Below are positions 52,049 to 59,210 of a stretch of DNA of 64,000 nt, one piece after another. The stretch's first letter is position 1; every line of letters begins with the position of its first letter. A program made the position numbers and the translations under genes. Source of the DNA: JBKEDF01 sp047975325 (GTDB lineage Bacteria > Pseudomonadota > Alphaproteobacteria > Rhodobacterales > Rhodobacteraceae); assembly GCA_047975325.1 (NCBI GenBank), contig JBKEDF010000098.1, positions 1 to 64,000 on the forward strand, written 5' to 3'. The notes below the pieces were generated by a model that was given only the letters and a program-made list of their open reading frames with translations, had not been told where the DNA came from and did not search any database.

Positions 52049-53539
52049 CTAGCCCTGAACAATCTTGTCCGCCGCTGCGGCGATATCATCCATCACCTCC
52101 TTGGCGGAGCCGAATTCACCCGCGAAATACTGGCCAAGCCGTACAGGGATCGTATCATTGGACAATTCCGCCCATTGCGGCAGATCCGGTTCCGACCCCA
52201 TGTCATTGGCAATGGTTTCACGCACGACATCAAGGTGGCGCGTGGTGCCCGCCCCGACGCGGCGGTTGGCGATGATGCGTTCATCCTCATAGACACTCGC
52301 ACGGGTCGGACCGGTACCGCCGCCAAGCGCGGTGATCAGGACCTGGGTATCCGCGCAGGTGGCCCATTGCATGAAGATCCAGGCCGCATCCGGGTTCTTG
52401 GAATTGCGCGAAACAGCCAACGAAGAACCACCCTGATGGCCGATGCCCGGAATTTCACCAAAGGCCGTTTCCTCCACCGTGCGCAGCGCATTGGGTTTCG
52501 GACAGCGTGCCGGTTCCATCAGGCCCGACACCTTGGAGGCAGCAGGATCATCGAAATAGGGGAAGAATTCGCCCCAGGACATCATCGTTGCCGCAACACC
52601 CTGCGCAATGGACTGGCCCTGGCCATCCCAGGTCCAGCCGGTCACACCCGGAGGCATGGTTTCCTTGAGCCGTGTCCAGTATTCCATTGCGGCAAGGCCC
52701 TGTTCGTCATTGCCCGCAAAAGTTCCATCAGGGCGGAAGATCGACCCCCCATGACCCCAGAGCCACATCGTCCAGTCGGTTTCCAGCGAATAGTGGCCCG
52801 ATTTCATCTGCCCGGTCGAGCCGAACATGTCGGGACCGTATTCCTCGGTGATCGCCTTGCACTGGTCGTAATATTCCTCAAGCGTCTGGGGCGCCGAGAA
52901 ACCCATATTGTCATAGATATCCTTGCGGTACTGCATGATGAAGATCGGGATGTCATAGGGCACGCCGACCCAGCGATCCTCATATTTCGCAACCCCGTCC
53001 ACCAGCGCGGGCATGAAGTCATCTATATTGTAATCCGGCATAACCAGATCGGGCTTTTCTTCAATCTGTTCACGCGGGTCGAAGACATCGCGCGAAACAG
53101 AAGCCGCCCATGACTGATCCACATAGTAAAGATCATAGGTGCCAAGGGCCGAGGCGATATCCAGCGTCAGCTTTTGCAACACCTGTTCCAGCGGCAGGAT
53201 CTCGATCTCGACCTTGATGCCGGAAGCTTCCTCAAAATATTTCTTGAGCTGACTGTTGATCGTGTTGGAGGGCGGAGTGGATTCCGTAGCCAGACGGATT
53301 GTCTGCCCGGCGAAGGGCTTGGAAACCTCCTTGACCCAGGCCAGCACCTCGGCCGAAGGCTCCAGCGCGGTCCCCTCCTGCGCGAAGGCCTGACGCGGGC
53401 GGGCCAACCCATTGCCCAACACCCCTGCCCCAAGCCCCAGGGCAGAAGCATTGCGCAGGAAGCTGCGGCGGTTCATCCGGCCGCGGACATAGTCATCCAC
53501 GATCCTGGCGCGATATAGCTTGCGGTCGCTGTCTTTCAT
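52049..53539 (-). CDS. Sugar ABC transporter substrate-binding protein, Tat-exported
   Basis: This 496-aa extracellular receptor of the CUT1 family is larger than the common 400-430 aa. A 21-residue charged lead precedes a twin-arginine signal (MNRRSFLRNASALG, cleavage near AFAQ). GGGAGGATC lies before the start at 53539. The mature protein has the family-1 pattern (QTIRLATESTPPSNTI, then VEIEILPLEQVLQKLTLD, and DLYYVDQSW). It is the third gene of the operon and should bind the polyol or sugar degraded by the enzymes encoded downstream. Confidence 0.93.
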   Translation of the reverse strand: MKDSDRKLYRARIVDDYVRGRMNRRSFLRNASALGLGAGVLGNGLARPRQAFAQEGTALEPSAEVLAWVKEVSKPFAGQTIRLATESTPPSNTINSQLKKYFEEASGIKVEIEILPLEQVLQKLTLDIASALGTYDLYYVDQSWAASVSRDVFDPREQIEEKPDLVMPDYNIDDFMPALVDGVAKYEDRWVGVPYDIPIFIMQYRKDIYDNMGFSAPQTLEEYYDQCKAITEEYGPDMFGSTGQMKSGHYSLETDWTMWLWGHGGSIFRPDGTFAGNDEQGLAAMEYWTRLKETMPPGVTGWTWDGQGQSIAQGVAATMMSWGEFFPYFDDPAASKVSGLMEPARCPKPNALRTVEETAFGEIPGIGHQGGSSLAVSRNSKNPDAAWIFMQWATCADTQVLITALGGGTGPTRASVYEDERIIANRRVGAGTTRHLDVVRETIANDMGSEPDLPQWAELSNDTIPVRLGQYFAGEFGSAKEVMDDIAAAADKIVQG

Positions 53540-53566
53540 TTGATCCTCCCTAGGATATGATTTCAT

Positions 53567-54451
53567 TCACTGTTTGACGGAACCAAGGGTCAGGCCCCGA
53601 ACCAGATTTTTCTGCACCAGCAGGATAAAGATAAAAGCAGGCAGCATCGCCGCAGCACCAAGTGCGGCCATATTGCCCCATGCCGTGCCGGTCGAGGTGA
53701 CGAAGGTCGAGGAAACGACGGGGACGGTTTTCAACCCGGTCTGCGTCAGGGTCAGAACAAACAGGAATTCCGTCCAGGAAAAGATGAAACAAAGCACGGC
53801 CGTCGCCGCGATACCCCCGCGCACCATCGGCAACACGATACGCCGGAAGATCAGCCAGCGTGACGCGCCATCAACCATGCCGCTTTCATCGATCTCACGC
53901 GGGATGTCGTCGAAGAAGCTTTTCATCAGCAACACCGCCAGCGGCAGGTTCATCAGCGCATGGATCAGGATCACGCCAAGATAGGTATCAAGCAGCGACA
54001 GTTCCTTGTAGATGAAGAAAACCGGGATCGCGACGGCAACCGGTGGCATCATCCGTGTCGACAGGACCCAGGCCACAAATTGATGTCGCCCGCGAAAATC
54101 CATCCGGCTGAGCGCGTAGGACGCAAAGGTCGCGATGGAAACGGCCAGCACAGTCGAAAAAAGCGCGATGACGATGGAATCCCAAAGTCGCGGGGCCATC
54201 TGCCAGTTTCCGCCACCGGGCAGCACCTGCCGCTGTTCCCCGAAACCGAAGCCGAGCGAAATGCCGAAGACCTCCTCGAAGTTCTTGATCGTCGGGGAAA
54301 AATCAAAAAGCAACGGAGGGTAGTTGAAGATCTCCCGTGCATCCTTGAAGGCCACTGTCAGCCAGTAATAAAGTGGAAAGGCAAAGAGCAGCACAACAAC
54401 CCAGGCTGCAACGATGCGGATGATGCGAGAAGATTTCGAACGTACGATCAT
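53567..54451 (-). CDS. Sugar ABC transporter permease (MalG type)
   Basis: This 294-aa permease has six helices and the MalG coupling motif ESGMVDGASRWLIFRRIVLPMVRGG near 190-214. A loop of some 40 residues (GISLGFGFGEQRQVLPGGGNW) after the first helix is longer than usual. Its ATG shares one base with the stop of the partner permease (TAATG). The receptor gene follows 27 bp downstream. Confidence 0.93.
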   Translation of the reverse strand: MIVRSKSSRIIRIVAAWVVVLLFAFPLYYWLTVAFKDAREIFNYPPLLFDFSPTIKNFEEVFGISLGFGFGEQRQVLPGGGNWQMAPRLWDSIVIALFSTVLAVSIATFASYALSRMDFRGRHQFVAWVLSTRMMPPVAVAIPVFFIYKELSLLDTYLGVILIHALMNLPLAVLLMKSFFDDIPREIDESGMVDGASRWLIFRRIVLPMVRGGIAATAVLCFIFSWTEFLFVLTLTQTGLKTVPVVSSTFVTSTGTAWGNMAALGAAAMLPAFIFILLVQKNLVRGLTLGSVKQ

Positions 54452-55326
54452 TACCAGCGCACCTTTGCAATCCAGATGAAAAGATTGGCGACGATCAGGA
54501 TGATAACCAGCGTCAGCAAGGACAGCGTCGCGCCATAGCCCCATTTGATAAAGCTGAAGGTCTGCTGCCAGGCATAAAGCGAAAGCGTATAGGTGGAGGT
54601 TCCGGGTCCACCGCTTGTCATGACGAAGACGTAGTCGAACATCCGAAAGATATCGATGCCGCGGATCAACACCGCCACGGCAATGACCTTGGACAGCAAC
54701 GGCAATGTGATCCGCCGAAAGACCAGCACCGGCGAAGCCCCGTCCAGCATTGCCGCCTCATAGGGTTCGGGCGGAAGAGATCGCAGTCCGGCCAGGAAGA
54801 TCAGCACCATGAAAGGTGTCCATTGCCAGATATCGACAATCATCACACCCCAGAGCGCGGTGGATGCCGTTGACAGGATCGGCTGGGTCTTGTCCAGCAG
54901 ACCCAGTTGCTCCAGCACATATGTCATGACCCCGAATTCGGCATCCTCGATCAGCAGGAACATCATCCCCGCTATGGCCGGGGGGACAACCAGTGTCAGT
55001 GTCAGGATCGAACGCAGGAAACCGAAACCCGGTTCATCATCATCAAGCAGCAGCGCGACTCCCATCCCCAGAACCACCTGCACCGTCAATGTCACCACGA
55101 AATAGAACATGGTGATGCGCAGGGACTGCCACATGCGGTCATCCGACAAAAGCTGCGCCCAGTTTTCAAGCCCGACAAACTCCAGTTCACGCCGGAACGT
55201 GTTATATTCGTGAAAGCTGAGCCAGATATTGTATAGTAGCGGGATAATTGTGAACGCCACCAGCATCGCCACCAGAGGCAGCAGCCAGATAGCAGGCCTG
55301 TCCCATGACAGCACTCCGTTTCGCAC
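54451..55326 (-). CDS. Sugar ABC transporter permease (MalF type)
   Basis: This 291-aa permease has six helices (first at about 13-33) and the coupling motif YEAAMLDGASPVLVFRRITLPLL at about 186-208. It is the first gene of the eight-gene minus-strand operon and starts 48 bp from the palindrome that separates it from the second SorC regulator. It pairs with the MalG-type permease, which it overlaps by one base. Confidence 0.93.
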   Translation of the reverse strand: MRNGVLSWDRPAIWLLPLVAMLVAFTIIPLLYNIWLSFHEYNTFRRELEFVGLENWAQLLSDDRMWQSLRITMFYFVVTLTVQVVLGMGVALLLDDDEPGFGFLRSILTLTLVVPPAIAGMMFLLIEDAEFGVMTYVLEQLGLLDKTQPILSTASTALWGVMIVDIWQWTPFMVLIFLAGLRSLPPEPYEAAMLDGASPVLVFRRITLPLLSKVIAVAVLIRGIDIFRMFDYVFVMTSGGPGTSTYTLSLYAWQQTFSFIKWGYGATLSLLTLVIILIVANLFIWIAKVRW

Positions 55327-55373
55327 TGTCCCCTCCCGATTCTTCCTCTCCTGTACTAAGTTGCATCAAATAA

Positions 55374-55411
55374 ACATTTGTGCAACATATTTTGAATGAT
55401 TGCACAAATGT
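55374..55411. promoter_or_regulatory. Long palindrome, candidate operator of SorC regulator 2
   Basis: ACATTTGTGCAA (55374-55385) and TTGCACAAATGT (55400-55411) are perfect 12-bp inverted arms with a 14-bp A/T-rich centre. They lie between the divergent ABC operon and the SorC gene. The right arm resembles TTGACAAATGT at the other SorC palindrome (43409-43419). Confidence 0.8.
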
Positions 55412-55488
55412 GCATCCTGGTGTTAGATCAGACCTGCGGCGTGGCACCGAAGGCAGTCTTTTGGCGCAGGACGCGGGAGGACTGAGCC

Positions 55489-56442
55489 ATGAACAAATCC
55501 TGGGGGCGCGGAACTGCCAATCTGGCAACCGAAACATTGGCGCGGGCGGCGCATCTTTATTTCATTCTGGGGCTGACCCAGGCGGAAGTTGCCAAGCGAT
55601 TGGGGATCACCCGCTTCAAGGTCCACCGCCTTTTGAGCCAGGCGCGAGAAACCGGTATGGTGCGAATTGAAATCGACGTGCCCTTTACCGACCGGCTCAA
55701 CCTCGAAGCAACGCTGATGGACCGCTACGAACTGACAGCGGCCTATATCTGCCCCTCAGATGAAACCGAGGAAATCCCGCTATCCGCTGTAATCGGACAA
55801 TATTCCAGCGGGGTCGTATCCAACCTTCTGCGCGAAGGCCAGACCATCACGACATCCTGGGGAAAGACACTGCGATCACTGGCCACCACAATCGAAACGG
55901 GCAGCGTACAGAACCTGTCAGTCGTGTCGATGATCGGATCGCTTTCCACACGGTCAAGCCAAGACAAATATGAGGCCGCCACGGTCTTGGCCAACAGGCT
56001 GGGTGCGGAATGTTTCTATCTTCCCGGGCCAATCTTCTGCGACAGTATCGAGGCCAAGCAGGCCATAGATGCGCAACCCGCAGTACAACTTGCCAAGCAG
56101 ATGGCGCAATCCGCCGATATCGCCCTGATGAGCATCGGAGGGCGGGAAATGAGTTCCATCCGCGAATCCGGTGTAACCTCCGAGGAGGCCTATGCCCTGG
56201 CCGTCGCGGCGGGATCCGTGGGCAATTTCCTTGGCCGGTTTGTCGATGCGGAAGGACGGCCCATGGATCACCCGCTCAATTCCCTTTGCCTCGGAATCGG
56301 CCCGGATGATATCAGTGAAATCCCAGTGCGGGTCCTCTGCGCCGGAGGGGCACACAAGATCGACGCAATCCGGGGCGCATTGCGCCGCAAGGCCGCAACC
56401 ATCTTCGTTACCGATGAAAAGACCGCCCGATCGCTGATCTGA
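55489..56442 (+). CDS. SorC family sugar-binding transcriptional regulator 2
   Basis: This 317-aa regulator has a helix-turn-helix at about 29-52 (LTQAEVAKRLGITRFKVHRLLSQARE) and a SorC effector domain (GQTITTSWGKTLRSLA, ADIALMSIGG, RVLCAGGAHKIDAIRGAL). GGGAGGACTGAGCC precedes the start. It is divergent from the eight-gene ABC/catabolic operon and shares its control region with it, so it most likely regulates that operon in response to a phosphorylated intermediate. Confidence 0.92.
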   Translation: MNKSWGRGTANLATETLARAAHLYFILGLTQAEVAKRLGITRFKVHRLLSQARETGMVRIEIDVPFTDRLNLEATLMDRYELTAAYICPSDETEEIPLSAVIGQYSSGVVSNLLREGQTITTSWGKTLRSLATTIETGSVQNLSVVSMIGSLSTRSSQDKYEAATVLANRLGAECFYLPGPIFCDSIEAKQAIDAQPAVQLAKQMAQSADIALMSIGGREMSSIRESGVTSEEAYALAVAAGSVGNFLGRFVDAEGRPMDHPLNSLCLGIGPDDISEIPVRVLCAGGAHKIDAIRGALRRKAATIFVTDEKTARSLI

Positions 56443-56757
56443 CACGGCGTGGCAGGTTTTCATCTGTCCGGATCCGTCCACGATCTTCCCGTTCGCGTTG
56501 AAACCGGGCCTGCCGCAAAACAATTCAAAACGGTACCGAATATTCCGCAACCCTTGCAAACTGCCGTTCTGCCTCATGGAGAAATCATCCCACGGTTGAT
56601 TTTGATGTCAGGAAATTGTCCTGGATCAAGATAAAAGCATGGGTCCCATTCTATTCCTTGACAGACCGGTCAAAGGGCGTTGAGCATTGATGCAAGGCAT
56701 TCGTCGGTAATGATGACATATCTTGCCATAGGGCAGGAATAGGCGAGGGAGTTAAAG
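56443..56757. other. 315-bp gap upstream of the HdeD operon
   Basis: No gene is supported here. The gap holds an FNR-like box (56616-56629) and, 28 bp later, TTGACAGACCGGTCAA (56658-56673), an imperfect palindrome whose first six bases could be a -35 element. I could not identify a matching -10 with confidence. GGCGAGGGAG lies just before the HdeD start. Confidence 0.5.
56616..56629 (+). promoter_or_regulatory. Candidate FNR/CRP-family box
   Basis: TTGTCCTGGATCAA matches the FNR-type consensus TTGAT-N4-ATCAA at 8 of 10 positions. It lies 129 bp before the HdeD gene, consistent with but not proving oxygen-responsive control. Confidence 0.4.
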
Positions 56758-57279
56758 ATGAAATACTGGTTCTTATGGCTTTTGACAGGGATCGTCTCGG
56801 TTCTGGGTGGTTTCTTTGCCCTGGCAAACCCCATGGCAGCAACGCTGGCTTCCGAACTGTTTGCCGGGTTTTCGTTCATCGCCGTTGGTATCCTGACACT
56901 CTTGTCGGCCTTTGCGGATCAGGGCTGGAAAGGGCGGATCCTTTCGATCCTCCTGGGTCTTGCAATGCTGTTCCTTGGGTTCAGCCTTGTGAACCATCCG
57001 CTGTCCGGCATTGTTTCACTGACCATCATAACAGCGGCAATGATGCTCGTCATGGGTGTGTTCCGGCTCATTCTGGCCTTTTCGGCAGAGGCAAGGAACC
57101 TGCGTTGGGTGCTGGTCTTATCCGGCCTCGTCTCCCTTGCCCTGGGTGTGATGATCTTTGCGAATTTCCCGGAATCGGCAGCGGTTATTCTGGGGATCTT
57201 CCTTGGAGTCGAGTTGCTTTCCAGCGGCATCTCGCTGATCGTGCTGTCACTCAGCCGCAAATCGGGAGGGGAAACATGA
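56758..57279 (+). CDS. HdeD family membrane protein 1
   Basis: This 173-aa protein has six short hydrophobic helices arranged as repeated pairs, the DUF308/HdeD pattern. Each pair starts with an L-x-G-x-x-x-x-x-P motif (GIVSVLGGFFALANPMAA, LGLAMLFLGFSLVNHPLSG, SGLVSLALGVMIFANFPES). HdeD is linked to acid stress in enterobacteria; the biochemical role is unknown. The stop overlaps the next HdeD gene by four bases. Confidence 0.85.
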   Translation: MKYWFLWLLTGIVSVLGGFFALANPMAATLASELFAGFSFIAVGILTLLSAFADQGWKGRILSILLGLAMLFLGFSLVNHPLSGIVSLTIITAAMMLVMGVFRLILAFSAEARNLRWVLVLSGLVSLALGVMIFANFPESAAVILGIFLGVELLSSGISLIVLSLSRKSGGET

Positions 57280-57794
57280 CAAGATCCTGGATGCCAATGA
57301 TGGCTGCGGGCGTGGTTGCGCTTCTGGGAGGGTTGGTCGCATTGATCAATCCGACCGCAGCAGGGGTGGCAACGACCACACTGGTGGGATGGGCGATGCT
57401 GATCGTGGGTGCCCTGCAAGGCTGGGCGGCTTATAAATCCGATGCCACCTCCGCGCGAATCCGTGCCGGTGCCATATGCGTGGCGGCCCTTTTCATGGGG
57501 ATCCTGCTGCTTTTCGGGCCCTTGGGAAGTGGCTGGCTGGTGCGGCTCCTGATCGCGCTGCTGCTGCTGGTTTCAGGTGCAGCAAAAATCTACGCCGGAC
57601 GTTCGATGGCCGGATCGCAGAACCAGTCCCTGGTCTTCGGTTCCGGCGGGGTATCCATTCTGATGGCGCTGGTCATTCTGTTCGGGCTAAACCTGCAATT
57701 CGGAACCCTGCTGGGGATCGAACTGCTGGCCAGTGGCCTTGCTATCCTGCTGCTGGCAATGCATCGGCGGGCAAACCCGGACACGCATGCCTGA
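57276..57794 (+). CDS. HdeD family membrane protein 2
   Basis: This 172-aa paralogue of the preceding protein also has six helices in repeated pairs (AAGVVALLGGLVALINPTAAGV at the start). It begins on ATGA shared with the first gene and ends with an 8-nt overlap into the AI-2E transporter gene. The tandem pair may form a hetero-oligomer, which is inferred from coupling only. Confidence 0.85.
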   Translation: MTRSWMPMMAAGVVALLGGLVALINPTAAGVATTTLVGWAMLIVGALQGWAAYKSDATSARIRAGAICVAALFMGILLLFGPLGSGWLVRLLIALLLLVSGAAKIYAGRSMAGSQNQSLVFGSGGVSILMALVILFGLNLQFGTLLGIELLASGLAILLLAMHRRANPDTHA

Positions 57795-58854
57795 TCGGGT
57801 TTCGGACCCGCTGCGCGGGCTCCTGGGCGTTGTTCTGGGCCTCGCGCTTGTTGCTCTGATCGGGCTGTTCCTGGTCATGGGCAAATCGCTGCTCGTGCCG
57901 ATTTTCGTGGCGGCGATCTCGGTCTATGTGCTTGTTGCCGCCAGTGATGCCATTGCCGAACTGCCTGTCGGGTCGGCCTTGCCGGAATGGACACGGCGGC
58001 TGATTGTACTGGCGCTGTTCCTGCTTGCGGTCATCTGGCTTGGCGGTGTGATGGTGTCGACCGCAGGCCAGGTGCGCGCGCGCCTGCCGGAATATCAGCA
58101 TAACCTGACCGGGCTCGTGCTGAGAATCGTCAGGCTCCTCGGGATCGATGATGGGCGGGACTGGGGTAATTTCCTGTCAGAGACCATGAACAATATCCGG
58201 CTTCAGCAATTTGCCGGGCCGATCCTGAGTTCGATCAGCGCCGCTGCGGGACTGATCTTCATGGTGGTGATCTACGCAATGTTCCTGATGGGCGAACGTG
58301 GCGGATTTGCCCATAAGGTTGCCGTTGCCCTGCCCGGCGAACAGGGCGAAAGCGCCAGCCTCATCACCATGCGCATCAATCAGGCCATCAGCGATTACCT
58401 CGCCGTCAAGACCCTGGTCAACATCATCCTTGGCGTGATCTCCTTCGTGGTAATGTGGGCATTCGGAGTCGATTTCGCGCTGTTCTGGGCAATCCTCATC
58501 GCATTGCTGAACTATATCCCCTATGTCGGCTCGATGCTGGGGGTAATCTTCCCGGTTGCGCTCAGCATGGCACAATTCGGATCGGTCGAAAAAACACTTG
58601 GCGTGGCAGCACTTTTGACAGCGGCACAGCTTTATGTCGGAAATTCGCTGGAGCCACGGATGGTCGGGCGGAAGGTGAACATGTCCCCCTTTGTCGTCCT
58701 GGTCGCCCTTGCCGTATGGTCCTCGGTCTGGGGTGTGGCAGGGGCAATCCTGGCAATCCCGTTGACCTCGATCATCGCGATCGTAATGAGCAGTTTTGCC
58801 GCCACGCGGCCTTTTGCCGTGCTGTTGGCAGAGGATGTAAGCGTTTATGAATAA
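57787..58854 (+). CDS. AI-2E family transporter (PerM/DUF20)
   Basis: This 355-aa membrane protein has about eight helices. The C-terminal family signature is LIALLNYIPYVGSMLGVIFP, followed by NSLEPRMVGRKVNMSPFVVLVAL. The family includes TqsA and sodium/proton antiporters, so export of a signal molecule is not implied by the name. The start at 57787 overlaps HdeD 2 by 8 nt; the stop overlaps the channel gene by 8 nt. Confidence 0.9.
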   Translation: MPDRVSDPLRGLLGVVLGLALVALIGLFLVMGKSLLVPIFVAAISVYVLVAASDAIAELPVGSALPEWTRRLIVLALFLLAVIWLGGVMVSTAGQVRARLPEYQHNLTGLVLRIVRLLGIDDGRDWGNFLSETMNNIRLQQFAGPILSSISAAAGLIFMVVIYAMFLMGERGGFAHKVAVALPGEQGESASLITMRINQAISDYLAVKTLVNIILGVISFVVMWAFGVDFALFWAILIALLNYIPYVGSMLGVIFPVALSMAQFGSVEKTLGVAALLTAAQLYVGNSLEPRMVGRKVNMSPFVVLVALAVWSSVWGVAGAILAIPLTSIIAIVMSSFAATRPFAVLLAEDVSVYE

Positions 58855-59185
58855 ACCGTTATCGCCTCTGCGTATCATCGCCGCAGGGCTTCGTGATGCC
58901 TTCTCAAACCAGAATGTACAGATCCTGCTGGGGCTGACGGCGGCTTTGATCACCCTGGCATCGATGGTGTATCACTGGGTGGAAGGATGGGGCTGGATTG
59001 ATGCGGTCTACTTCTCTGTCATCACCATCTCCACGATCGGCTATGGCGATCTGACCCCACAGACGAATATCGGCAAGGTTTTCACGATCTTCTACGTCAT
59101 TATCGGATTGGGCCTGTTCGTCGCTGCCGTGACGGCAATTGCCAACAGCATCATATCCCGCGCGGGCCGCCGACCCGGGAAATAA
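58847..59185 (+). CDS. Two-helix potassium channel
   Basis: This 112-aa ion channel subunit has helix 1 at about 27-44, a pore helix, selectivity filter STIGYGDLTP (TIGYGD at about 63-68) and helix 2 at about 78-103. It has no visible cytoplasmic gating domain, as in minimal KcsA-like channels. It should form a tetramer that passes K+. The start overlaps the AI-2E gene by 8 nt (ATGAATAA), placing it last in the four-gene membrane operon. It converges with the glycosyltransferase gene 25 bp away. Confidence 0.92.
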   Translation: MNKPLSPLRIIAAGLRDAFSNQNVQILLGLTAALITLASMVYHWVEGWGWIDAVYFSVITISTIGYGDLTPQTNIGKVFTIFYVIIGLGLFVAAVTAIANSIISRAGRRPGK

Positions 59186-59210
59186 CCCTTGCCGCACCAG
59201 AGGCGGATAT

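Noticed and set aside
51107..53113. A 668-codon open frame on the plus strand
   Set aside because: It lies antisense across parts of the ATPase, SDR and receptor genes. It is a GC-rich shadow frame without domain motifs, and the minus-strand genes have complete family signatures.
56658..56673. TTGACAGACCGGTCAA as a third RutR box
   Set aside because: It matches only 11 of 14 fixed positions, lacks the TTGACCA/CGATCAA half-sites of the two local boxes, and stands before genes with no pyrimidine link.
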